A DNA stretch of 64,000 nucleotides, taken from the NCBI GenBank assembly GCA_015493635.1, contig WGCU01000056.1, positions 26,802 to 90,801 on the forward strand. The letters run 5' to 3'. The stretch's first letter is position 1. Each line of letters begins with the position of its first letter. Both the position numbers and the translations under genes were made by a program. The notes below the pieces were generated by a model. It saw only the letters and a list, made by a program, of their open reading frames with translations. It had not been told where the DNA came from and ran no database searches. This DNA comes from Spirochaetaceae bacterium (GTDB lineage Bacteria > Spirochaetota > Spirochaetia > B11-G9). Positions 1 to 7,904 of the stretch are shown piece by piece.

Positions 1-284
1 ATAATGTTTATGGTCTCTCCTGCACCGTTGGTCCCCCATACTGTTTTCTCCTCTGTTCCGGTACAGGCCGCTGCTGCCGCTCTGAATTCTTTCTGTCTGA
101 TATCGGGATAGTGTACCAGGGACCCTATATTCCTGCTAATTTCTTCCCGGAGCCAGGGGGGGAATCCTGCAGGATTTATGTTTGCACTAAAGTCGATGAT
201 GCTGTCTTTACTTCGGGAGAGCCGCTCGGCTGCCTCCCTGATGTTACCGCCGTGGGACCTTACCTGGAAGTCCTGACGTATCAT
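1..284 (-). CDS. CobD-like class-I/II aminotransferase, 5' part only
   Basis: The first 94 codons of a PLP-dependent protein that runs off the left edge. The reading shows the opening of the threonine-phosphate decarboxylase / histidinol-phosphate aminotransferase-like group (CobD, cobamide aminopropanol arm): an HGGN motif at residues 11-14, DFSANINP at 31-38, a tyrosine-proline pair near 59-60, and the NGAGE motif near 86-90 that contacts the cofactor phosphate in this family. The start ATG overlaps the pepF stop as ATGA, so translation is probably coupled to pepF. There is no stop within the visible frame. Whether it is a true cobalamin enzyme or another small aminotransferase cannot be told from this fragment. 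Confidence 0.75.
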   Translation of the reverse strand, partial: MIRQDFQVRSHGGNIREAAERLSRSKDSIIDFSANINPAGFPPWLREEISRNIGSLVHYPDIRQKEFRAAAAACTGTEEKTVWGTNGAGETINI

Positions 285-2098
285 CCTGCGGAGGAATGCA
301 GGGCTTTGAATTCCGTCAGCAGGTTTTTAAATACATCGATTGCATCCTGTACGGGCTCCGGGGAACTCATGTCAACACCTGCTGTTTTGAGAGATTCAAG
401 AGGGTATTTTGAACCGCCTGATTTCAGAAATCCAAGGTAGTCATCCCGTTCTTTTTCTCCTCCATCCAGAACTCTTTTCGAAAGAGCTATTGCTGCGGAC
501 AGGCCGGTAGCGTACTTATACACGTAGTACGAGCGGTAGAAATGGGGTATCCGGAGCCCCTCAAGATCACTTTCCTTTTCGAGACTCAGTTCTTTCCCAA
601 AATATTCTTCAAGAAGCTGTCTGTAGAGTGTGCGTATGGAATCTACGGTGAGGGGAGTCCCTGTCTCCACCATACGGTGGGCTTTGTGCTCGAACTCGGC
701 GAACATTGTCTGTCTGAAGATGGTTGCAATAATATCATCAAGCTGTTTGCCTATTATATAGGCTTTTACTTTATTATTGTCGGCGTTTTTAAGGAGGTAT
801 CTGGCCACAAGCTGCTCATTAAACGTGGAGGCAACCTCCGCCTCAAAAATGGTATAGTTATAATGCTGGAAAGGATTGTTCCGGACAGAGTACCAGCTGT
901 GCATGGAATGTCCCCCCTCATGGGCAAGGGTAAAAAGATCGCGGAGAACAGTTTCCTTGTAGTTCATGAGTATGTACGGATCTCCTCTGTATCCTCCGGA
1001 GGAGAATGCGCCTGAACGTTTCCCTTTGTTTTCATATCTGTCAACCCATCTGCCAAGAAGTCCTTTTTCAAGGGTTTCCGTATACTCATTACCAAGCGGT
1101 TTAAGTGCTTTAATTACAATGGAAACAGCTTCTTCATAACGGTATCTGGTATTAACGGAGGATACAAGGGGTACGTATACATCCCAGTGTTTCAGCTGGT
1201 CAATACCTAGGGCCTCTTTCCTGTACGTATAGTAGGAATGAAGGGCTGGAAGATTTTTATGAATGGTGTTAACAAGATTATCGTATACTGATTCCGGCAC
1301 GTTATCCGGAAACAAGCGCATTTCTCTCGTTGAATTATATTTACGGGCTCTGACCTTATACACATCAAGCTGTACACTGCCGGCATAGAGAGCAGCAAGA
1401 GTATTTTTGTGGTTTTCAAAAACAGAGTAGAATTGTTTGTATGCTTTTTCCCGTACTGTCCGGTCCTGATTAATGAGCAGCATTCCAAAGGTAGACTGGC
1501 TTAAAGGGACGGTTCCCTCCGGAGTTTTGATATACCCGAATTCAAGGTCGACATCAGTAAGAGCTGAAAATGCCTTATGGGGTGTTTCATTGGATTCTGT
1601 CTGCATTGCAAGGAGATTTTCCTCATTTGCAGAGAGGACATGGGGCTTAAAACGAAGTATTTTTGCAAGTACTATTCTGTAGGGTTTGAGAATTTCACTC
1701 TGGATGAAGGTATTCATCTTTTGCGGGTCAATAGTGAGAATTTCAGGATTGAAAAAACTTAAACGGGAATTAAGCAGAGAAGCAACCCGCATGTACCGGG
1801 CCATTCGATCCTGATTTTTACTGTTTCCCGCGTCTTCAGCTGTCCTTAGAAATGCATAGTTCCCAAGACTTTCACTTTGCATTTCCAGTCCGTTTGTTAA
1901 TTCAAGGAATTCTTTTAAGTGTTCCGGTGACGTATGAAGTGTTCCCTTGTATTCTTCTATTTTATCTATGTCCTTTTCGAGCTGTGCAAGGGTTTTGTCC
2001 CATTCTTCTTCCGATGTAAAAAGTTTGCTGAGATCCCACGTATAATCCGGATTAACATCTTTTCTCTCAGGTATTGTTGTTTTATCATTTTTGTTCAC
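281..2098 (-). CDS. pepF: Oligoendopeptidase F, M3B family
   Basis: A cytoplasmic zinc metallopeptidase of 605 residues that cleaves short peptides. The zinc motif HEGGH is seen near residues 393-397 within AHEGGHSMHSWYS, with the downstream glutamate region typical of M3 peptidases (FEAEVASTFNEQ) about 25 residues later. Length fits the PepF family of about 600 residues. The start is GTG and shares its G with the stop of rdgB (TAGTG), and the stop overlaps the next start as ATGA, so rdgB-pepF-cobD look like one translationally coupled unit. The exact substrate range cannot be read from sequence. Confidence 0.95.
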   Translation of the reverse strand: MNKNDKTTIPERKDVNPDYTWDLSKLFTSEEEWDKTLAQLEKDIDKIEEYKGTLHTSPEHLKEFLELTNGLEMQSESLGNYAFLRTAEDAGNSKNQDRMARYMRVASLLNSRLSFFNPEILTIDPQKMNTFIQSEILKPYRIVLAKILRFKPHVLSANEENLLAMQTESNETPHKAFSALTDVDLEFGYIKTPEGTVPLSQSTFGMLLINQDRTVREKAYKQFYSVFENHKNTLAALYAGSVQLDVYKVRARKYNSTREMRLFPDNVPESVYDNLVNTIHKNLPALHSYYTYRKEALGIDQLKHWDVYVPLVSSVNTRYRYEEAVSIVIKALKPLGNEYTETLEKGLLGRWVDRYENKGKRSGAFSSGGYRGDPYILMNYKETVLRDLFTLAHEGGHSMHSWYSVRNNPFQHYNYTIFEAEVASTFNEQLVARYLLKNADNNKVKAYIIGKQLDDIIATIFRQTMFAEFEHKAHRMVETGTPLTVDSIRTLYRQLLEEYFGKELSLEKESDLEGLRIPHFYRSYYVYKYATGLSAAIALSKRVLDGGEKERDDYLGFLKSGGSKYPLESLKTAGVDMSSPEPVQDAIDVFKNLLTEFKALHSSAG

Positions 2099-2694
2099 TA
2101 CTTTTCCTCCAGGCTTTTGATAAGTGCCGCCATTCGTTTTCCGGCCATTCCCCTATGCGAGATCTTGTTCTTTTCACTTTCGGATAATTCAGACGCCGTT
2201 TTCCCGTATTTTCCCAGGTAAAATAACGGATCATATCCGAACCCATGTTCTCCAACAGGTTTGTATGTAATGGATCCTTCCATAATTTCCTGAACTGTAA
2301 AAAAGCGGTTTGTATGTAAAACGAGTGTCATACAGCAGGTGAAGAAAGCCTGCCTATCAGATATCCCTTCCATTTTTTTTAAGAGATACGCGTTTCTATC
2401 CTCTGCCTCCAGAATTTTACCGCCCGGTGCTGATCCGTATCGGGCAGAGTAGATCCCCGGTTCACCATGAAGTGCCGGAATACTTAGTCCTGAATCATCT
2501 GCCAGTACAGGCTGTCCTGTAAGCTTGTAAAGGGCGAAGGCTTTGCCCATGGAGTTTTCAAGGAAAGTGGATCCTGTTTCTTCAAAATCAAAATCAATAT
2601 TCAAATCAGCAGGCGAAAGAATGCGGTGTTCCGGTAATATCTGCTGAAGTTCTTCAAGTTTATGTTTATTTTGTGTTGCTGCGAGTATTTCCAT
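2098..2694 (-). CDS. rdgB: XTP/dITP pyrophosphatase, RdgB/HAM1 family
   Basis: House-cleaning nucleotide pyrophosphatase (198 residues) that hydrolyses dITP, XTP and ITP to monophosphates and keeps deaminated purines out of DNA and RNA. The N-terminal ATQNKHKLEEL motif, the ADDSGL motif near residues 65-70, the GIYSARYG motif and the C-terminal SHRGMA motif are all present. No Shine-Dalgarno is visible before the ATG; a possible -10 (TATCTT) ends seven bases upstream, with a poor -35 (TGGACT) 17 bases before it, so a very short leader is possible. First gene of the rdgB-pepF-cobD unit. Confidence 0.95.
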   Translation of the reverse strand: MEILAATQNKHKLEELQQILPEHRILSPADLNIDFDFEETGSTFLENSMGKAFALYKLTGQPVLADDSGLSIPALHGEPGIYSARYGSAPGGKILEAEDRNAYLLKKMEGISDRQAFFTCCMTLVLHTNRFFTVQEIMEGSITYKPVGEHGFGYDPLFYLGKYGKTASELSESEKNKISHRGMAGKRMAALIKSLEEK

Positions 2695-2736
2695 AGATCT
2701 GAAGATACCGCATTCATTGTAATAAGTCCATATCTT

Positions 2737-3594
2737 CTATGCAGCTTTTCCATACCTATCACTGGTATCATGGAGCAGCTTTCGTAAATAAAACATACCG
2801 GAATCAATCGTCCCTTTTGGGATACCGGTTACCATGGAGATTTCACGGTTTGTTGGATGAAATGACACTCTGGACAATTCCTTGTTTGTTAGGCGGAGCC
2901 TGTTGTTCAGTGTGGTTATCTCAGATGTATAGATGCTGATATCTTCCGCGGTGTACGCTTCTGATAGTTTTTTTTCTGTAAGGTAGAGCTTGAAGAATGT
3001 CCGGTTCCTTTTTTCTGAAAGGGTTCTGTACCGTCTGATTCTTCTGTACACCATTCTTTTAAGCATCTCGGCTCTTACTTCGATCCACTTCTCAGGGAAG
3101 CCTGTTATAAGTGCTACGTGTGGAAGATATTCCGGATCGGAAATGACATACTCCTTCATAAAAAGAATAAGGATTCTTTTTTTATCGGTTATGCTCTGCA
3201 CCATACCTGCTGTTTCAGGGTCAACTTTGATCATTTCTTTTTCCAGAACAGGGTATTCCTGCTGAATAATATTTATAAACCTTGCATCATTAACGATACT
3301 AACGGTCTCCTTCTTTCTGGATGTTCTGGAAAGGAACGATTTTAATCTCCATTTCAAAATTATGTTTAAATATGCCTCAAAAGGCTTCCCCTGGTAAGAA
3401 AAACGGTTGATGAGGTGATCCATATCACGATAAAAAAAACAGAGGAATTCTCCTGTTTGATCTTCTGATAGAGATGTTTTTAGAAGAAATGAAGAGTACA
3501 CCAACAGTGCAATTTCATGGATAAGTAATTCTCTTCCTCTTCCGGATTGCTGAAAAGACAGTACTTTTTCTGTTAATTTACTTTTTGTCATCAT
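2737..3594 (-). CDS. Sigma-factor-like protein of unknown family
   Basis: A 285-residue protein not assigned to a named family. Residues about 45-95 resemble a sigma-70 region-2 helix pair (FFYRDMDHLINRFSYQGKPF, then an aromatic YLNIILKWRLKSFL helix). The C-terminus, about residues 245-275, reads like a region-4 helix-turn-helix (NREISMVTGIPKGTIDSGMF). The middle is rich in basic residues. Start ATG follows a GGGAGG Shine-Dalgarno. It stands alone between rdgB and the histidine kinase with no anti-sigma gene. A sigma-like or DNA-binding role is an inference from weak motif resemblance; it could equally be an uncharacterised spirochaete regulator. Confidence 0.6.
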   Translation of the reverse strand: MMTKSKLTEKVLSFQQSGRGRELLIHEIALLVYSSFLLKTSLSEDQTGEFLCFFYRDMDHLINRFSYQGKPFEAYLNIILKWRLKSFLSRTSRKKETVSIVNDARFINIIQQEYPVLEKEMIKVDPETAGMVQSITDKKRILILFMKEYVISDPEYLPHVALITGFPEKWIEVRAEMLKRMVYRRIRRYRTLSEKRNRTFFKLYLTEKKLSEAYTAEDISIYTSEITTLNNRLRLTNKELSRVSFHPTNREISMVTGIPKGTIDSGMFYLRKLLHDTSDRYGKAA

Positions 3595-3741
3595 ACTACC
3601 TCCCTTAGTGATTATAAGAAGATAAGCAAAAAGTATACCGGGAAAGTCAGTCTTTTTTTCATATTTTAAAGAAATATTTACAATTATTTACAAAAAGGAT
3701 AATTCACAACGCTTCAGATCTTCGTGTATCGCGGATTAATG

Positions 3742-6372
3742 TTAGCAGAAAAGCTTTTCTATTGCTGTTTTGAGCTCATTAAGTAGATAAGGTTTTTCGA
3801 GAGCGGCGGAAAACCCGTATGCACCAAAATCTGATAGTATGGGGCTGTTGGCATAACCGCTTGAGACAAGTGCTTTAACATGAGGATCAAGTGTCTTTAG
3901 TGCTTTCACTGTTTCAATACCGCCCATACCTCCAGGAATGGTTACATCCAGAATAACAAGATCAAACTTTTCTTTCCTGTAAGCTGCAATTGCCTGTTCG
4001 CCATTTTCCACCAGGGTAGCGGTGTGTCCTATCTTTTTCAGCATATTTTTTAAGAGCATCCGAATCGCTTCTTCATCATCCATAACAAGGATTGAAAGAT
4101 TCTTTATTCCTTTTGCCGGGTTCGTCTGCTTTGGTTGAGTATTAATGCTTTTTTGTATATCAAATACAGGGAGGAAGATTGTAAAAATTGTTCCTTCTCC
4201 TTCCCGGGAGCGGACATCAATAAACCCACCGTGTTTGTGAATGATGGAATGAGTTACCGCAAGACCAAGACCGCTGCCGGTTTTTTTAGTTGAAAAATAG
4301 GGATCAAAAATTTTCTCAAGGTTTTTCTCACTGATACCTGTCCCCGTATCCTCTATGGTAATTTGAACATAGTTACCGTGTCTCGGATGCGTTTTCTCAA
4401 ATGTTTTATTTATACATGCAACAGAAATAATTCCACCTTGGGGCATGGATTCCACACTGTTCAGAATGAGATTCTGAATAACCTGGCTTATCTGATTTCT
4501 GTCCACTTCAGGAGTCCATAATCCATCCTGAATAAAGGTATCCGTTTTAATTTGACTTCCGTGAAGAATGAACTCGATGGATTCTGTTACGATTTCATCG
4601 ATTGAAGCATTTTCCTTAACCGGTGATCCTCCCTTTGAAAAGGTAAGCAGTTTGTTGGTAAGGGATGCCGCGCGTTCGCATCCTTTCAATGATTTTACAA
4701 GATAATTGTGTTCTTCATCACTGCCTTCCCGGCTCATAATGGCAAGATTTATATTGCCCATAATACCGGTAAGAATATTGTTGAAGTCATGCGCAATGCC
4801 TCCTGCAAGTATTCCTATACTTTCCAGTTTCTTTAATTTTAAAATATCAGCTTCACGTTCACTTTCCATCGTGATATCCCGAAAAACAAGAACAACTCCG
4901 ATGATGCTGCCTTTAGAATCCTTGATTGGAGCTCCGCTGTCGGCAATTACTCTACGGATGCCTTTTTTGTCGATTAAAAGCGTGTGATTGGCAAGGTTTA
5001 CAACTGATTCTGTTTTCAGTACTTTTTCAACCGGAGAGGGTCGTTCCTTTCCTGTGTTTTCATCAATAATATGGAAAATCTTATCAATAGGCTGCCCCTT
5101 TGCTTCTTTAAGAGGCCAGCCGGTAAGTTCTTCCGCCGCGGTGTTTAGGAGGGTTATTTTTCCCGAGGTATCGGTTGTAATAACACCGTCACCGATACTT
5201 TTTAAAGTTACGGCCAGACGTTCCCGTTCCTCTTCAAGAATCCCTTCGGTTTTCTCCCGGAGCAGAGCATTTGCGAATACCTGTGATATGATCCAGAAAC
5301 GCTGAACGAGATCTTCGGTAAGGTGAAACTGCGGCTGGGTGCTGGAAAAAGCGATGGCTCCGGCTATAGTATCTTTTAAGAAGAGGGGAAGAACAAGGAC
5401 GGAAAGAGCTCCGATAATGCTCATGCTGTTTCTGTCTTTCGCGCCTTCTTCCGGGAAAGCGGACAGATACGGTATAATAACCGGCTTGTTGTTTCGTAAC
5501 TGTGTACTCATCCAGGGAAACAGTTCTTCGGGATCGTACGGCATAATTGCTTTTCCCTCTTTGGACCGCCAGGCAGTTGTCAAAGAAAGTTTGTTGTTGT
5601 TGTCGACTTTGAATATGAGAGCGCGGTCAGCACCGAGGATAGCAGCGGATTCATGAAGCCAGTAGGTTATTTTATCTCCTATACTGTTCACCCTGGCTGT
5701 GGCAAAGTCTCTGGACAGATCAGAGAGGAGCCTTTCATACCTTATTCTCTCTTTCAGGTTTTCAAGGTCATACTCCCTGCGAATAACCGCTGAGAAGATA
5801 TGAACAACAAATCCGAGTTTGTTAACAAAAGCACTTTTCCACGAGACGCTTCTTGTTTTGTACGCAAAGAGAAACGCTCCTAATATATTGGTTCCCATTC
5901 CAAGAGGGAAAAAGAGAAAAGATTTTGTACCGAATTTTTTAAGATTTTCTTTGTCTGTTTCAGCTTCCGCGGGAAGGTCATCAATTGAAGAAACGGAAAT
6001 AATCTGTCCTTTGAGCACCATTGAAGTAAGATATGGGAAAACTCTGGTGGGATCGTAAAGTTTCGGTGTCGTCGTATCGTTTTTTCTCCAGTAATCACTG
6101 ATGTAGAGGCTGCCGGGAGTATCCCGCCGGAAAATGACTGATATTTCCGCTTCCAGGGTCTGCCCTATCTGTACCATCCAGCGGTGAATTACCTTTTCCT
6201 GATTTTCAGACTCAACCGTACCCATATCAGCGGCCAGATCAGAAGCCAGATCAGAAGCCAGATCAGAAGATAGAGAAGCAATAAGCTTTTCAAACTTCTG
6301 ATTTTCATCGTATTCACGTTTATAGTCTTCTAAAGTTGAAGGGTAGGAATCTGATAACTTTTTCTTACTCAT
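3742..6372 (-). CDS. Hybrid sensor histidine kinase: GAF-GAF-PAS-HisKA-HATPase-REC
   Basis: A cytoplasmic two-component sensor of 876 residues without membrane segments. Two GAF-like domains (about 60-200 and 210-370) are followed by a PAS domain (about 385-505), an H-box with the phospho-accepting histidine in AHDFNN (about 535), an HATPase with N-box (NLILNSVESMPQGG) and G-boxes (DTGTGI, GSGLGL), and a C-terminal receiver (about 770-876) with the acidic pair DDE and phospho-acceptor aspartate in LVILDVT. ATG at 6372 is preferred over GTG at 6390: a promoter ends six bases upstream of it and no Shine-Dalgarno is present. Near the N-terminus a 12-bp tandem repeat encodes SDLA units. No partner response regulator is adjacent; the signal is unknown. 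Confidence 0.93.
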   Translation of the reverse strand: MSKKKLSDSYPSTLEDYKREYDENQKFEKLIASLSSDLASDLASDLAADMGTVESENQEKVIHRWMVQIGQTLEAEISVIFRRDTPGSLYISDYWRKNDTTTPKLYDPTRVFPYLTSMVLKGQIISVSSIDDLPAEAETDKENLKKFGTKSFLFFPLGMGTNILGAFLFAYKTRSVSWKSAFVNKLGFVVHIFSAVIRREYDLENLKERIRYERLLSDLSRDFATARVNSIGDKITYWLHESAAILGADRALIFKVDNNNKLSLTTAWRSKEGKAIMPYDPEELFPWMSTQLRNNKPVIIPYLSAFPEEGAKDRNSMSIIGALSVLVLPLFLKDTIAGAIAFSSTQPQFHLTEDLVQRFWIISQVFANALLREKTEGILEEERERLAVTLKSIGDGVITTDTSGKITLLNTAAEELTGWPLKEAKGQPIDKIFHIIDENTGKERPSPVEKVLKTESVVNLANHTLLIDKKGIRRVIADSGAPIKDSKGSIIGVVLVFRDITMESEREADILKLKKLESIGILAGGIAHDFNNILTGIMGNINLAIMSREGSDEEHNYLVKSLKGCERAASLTNKLLTFSKGGSPVKENASIDEIVTESIEFILHGSQIKTDTFIQDGLWTPEVDRNQISQVIQNLILNSVESMPQGGIISVACINKTFEKTHPRHGNYVQITIEDTGTGISEKNLEKIFDPYFSTKKTGSGLGLAVTHSIIHKHGGFIDVRSREGEGTIFTIFLPVFDIQKSINTQPKQTNPAKGIKNLSILVMDDEEAIRMLLKNMLKKIGHTATLVENGEQAIAAYRKEKFDLVILDVTIPGGMGGIETVKALKTLDPHVKALVSSGYANSPILSDFGAYGFSAALEKPYLLNELKTAIEKLFC
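6233..6268 (-). repeat. Three perfect 12-bp tandem repeats inside the kinase gene
   Basis: The unit gccagatcagaa (plus strand) is repeated three times without a mismatch, with a degenerate fourth copy before it. In the coding frame it gives SDLASDLASDLAAD at about residues 39-52 of the kinase. Because the unit is a multiple of three, slippage would lengthen or shorten the linker without breaking the frame. Confidence 0.9.
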
Positions 6373-6378
6373 GATAAA

Positions 6379-6407
6379 ATAGTATGACACCGTGTTTCAG
6401 TTGTCAA
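6379..6407 (-). promoter_or_regulatory. Sigma-70-like promoter of the hybrid kinase, leaderless
   Basis: On the minus strand TTGACA (6407-6402), a 17-base spacer, then TACTAT (6384-6379). The -10 ends six bases before the ATG at 6372, so transcription is expected to begin at or next to the start codon. The -35 lies in the tail of the upstream nrnA gene. Confidence 0.55.
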
Positions 6408-7393
6408 TGCTTCTCCCCGGGTTGATTCAGCATAGTACAGAATATATGAATAAGTGAGTCCTCAACCGCATGAAAAGACTGATTCCACGTAAAACCGGCA
6501 GCTTTTGCATGGCCGCCGCCTCCGAACTCTTTTGCTACAGCACCAACATCAATATCTCTGATAGACCGCAGCCCTACAGAAATTTCATTTTCAGTTTCAA
6601 ATCTGAGAAGCAGAATAATTTCAACTCTCCTGACAGAAAAAAGAAGCTGATAGAGCATATCGGAATCCCGGTTATTTTTACCAAAAAAGGCAACATCTTC
6701 TTTCGTCTCTTTGATAATGATAAGTCTGCCTCCGCAGAAAGATTCAGCTCTAGAGAGAAGCTTTCCCAGGAGGATCCTTGATTCCATCGTCCTGTCGCCG
6801 TACATACGGTAGTGTGCTTCTTTCGGGGATGCACCTGCGTCTACTAATCTTCCCGCTGCCTTACATACTCTGCCGGAATCAGATTCAAGATGCCGGAAAA
6901 ATCCGGTATCGGTAACCAGACCGAAAAAGAGAAGTTTTGCTTCTTCAGGTGTTGGGGTTTCACCTGATGCTTCTATAATGAGCTGGATCAAAAAGGTAAC
7001 TGAGGGTGCTTTACTGTCAATAAATGTAATATCGCCGAAACTTTTCCCTGAAGCGTGATGATCAATAACGGCTGTTGTAAAGCCCTGTATTTCATCTGCC
7101 AGGTATCCTATGCGGTCCAGGGTAGAACAATCAAGTATGACGGCAAGGGTCGAACTTTTCGGTAGATGAGCCGGAACGTGTTTTAAAAACTTTTTCTCCA
7201 GATGATTAATTTCAGGTCGTACAAAGGGACCTGTTGATACAAGAGAGATCTGTTTCCCCTTCCGTTTTAAAAAGCTCCCCAGTGCAAGCTGGGAGTTAAG
7301 AGCATCCCCATCCGGTTCTTCATGGCCAATGATTATAAAGAATTCATACTGATCCAAAGAGGAAAGAAGCCTGTTCAATGAAGTGTTTTTCAT
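6404..7393 (-). CDS. nrnA: DHH-family phosphoesterase, NrnA-like nanoRNase / pAp phosphatase
   Basis: A 329-residue cytoplasmic enzyme of the DHH/DHHA1 type, expected to degrade very short RNAs and dephosphorylate 3'-phosphoadenosine 5'-phosphate. Visible motifs are the metal-binding DGD of HEEPDGDALNSQ (about residues 24-35), the aspartate of VILDCS, the DHH motif in VIDHHAS (about 113) and the C-terminal substrate motif GGGGHAKAAGF (about 295). Length matches NrnA of about 310-330 residues. An AAAAGGG Shine-Dalgarno sits four bases before the ATG. Its last bases overlap the promoter of the downstream kinase gene. Confidence 0.92.
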   Translation of the reverse strand: MKNTSLNRLLSSLDQYEFFIIIGHEEPDGDALNSQLALGSFLKRKGKQISLVSTGPFVRPEINHLEKKFLKHVPAHLPKSSTLAVILDCSTLDRIGYLADEIQGFTTAVIDHHASGKSFGDITFIDSKAPSVTFLIQLIIEASGETPTPEEAKLLFFGLVTDTGFFRHLESDSGRVCKAAGRLVDAGASPKEAHYRMYGDRTMESRILLGKLLSRAESFCGGRLIIIKETKEDVAFFGKNNRDSDMLYQLLFSVRRVEIILLLRFETENEISVGLRSIRDIDVGAVAKEFGGGGHAKAAGFTWNQSFHAVEDSLIHIFCTMLNQPGEKH

Positions 7394-7418
7394 GATTCCC
7401 TTTTAAGAGGACGCAGTA

Positions 7419-7838
7419 TTAGAATTCCAGTTTTAGGGTATCCACTTTGAATTTGTCATCAATATTACCCCAGGCAGGGTTGTTTTCTCCCCAGCTTGGG
7501 TCGTTCAGGTCACTTTTAACATAGAGCCGTATATGATCAAACTTGCCGTTTACCCAGAATATTGAAAAATACGGATACGCGCTTTCCTGTCCGTACAGTA
7601 TTTCGGCCTTGGGAGCTGAACCGGTTACTGCAGCAGTTTCAAACCACGTATTCGGTATATAAAACACCTGCATCTGTGAATTTGCCTTCATATACACAAT
7701 CCGGTAACCAAGCTTAAGATTATATATCTTACTAATGGATACCGATTTAACATAAATATCGGGTGTATTGGTGCCTTCAGAAAATGTTGCTCCAGCAGTG
7801 AAAATAAGAACAGCAAAAAATAATAGTATCTTTTTCAA
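7419..7838 (-). CDS. Small secreted protein of unknown function
   Basis: Starting at TTG (7838) gives 139 residues beginning MKKILLFFAVLIFTAGA, a clean Sec signal peptide with likely cleavage around residue 20. The TTG is chosen because a full AGGAGG lies six bases upstream, while an upstream ATG would add a basic stretch before the lysines and has no such site. The mature part is short, rich in aromatic and beta-type residues and has no cysteine. It is not recognised as any family. It sits between lon and nrnA on the same strand, with a 25-base gap to nrnA, and may be co-transcribed with nrnA and exported to the periplasm. Confidence 0.75.
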   Translation of the reverse strand: MKKILLFFAVLIFTAGATFSEGTNTPDIYVKSVSISKIYNLKLGYRIVYMKANSQMQVFYIPNTWFETAAVTGSAPKAEILYGQESAYPYFSIFWVNGKFDHIRLYVKSDLNDPSWGENNPAWGNIDDKFKVDTLKLEF

Positions 7839-7904
7839 GGTATTCCTCCTCAACCGTGTACTCAATTATAGAGTTTCCCTTATTCAAAATCAAGTAAAAA
7901 AATC

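Noticed and set aside
111..440. A plus-strand frame at the left end
   Set aside because: The minus strand reads clearly as a CobD-like protein and the end of PepF over the same bases.
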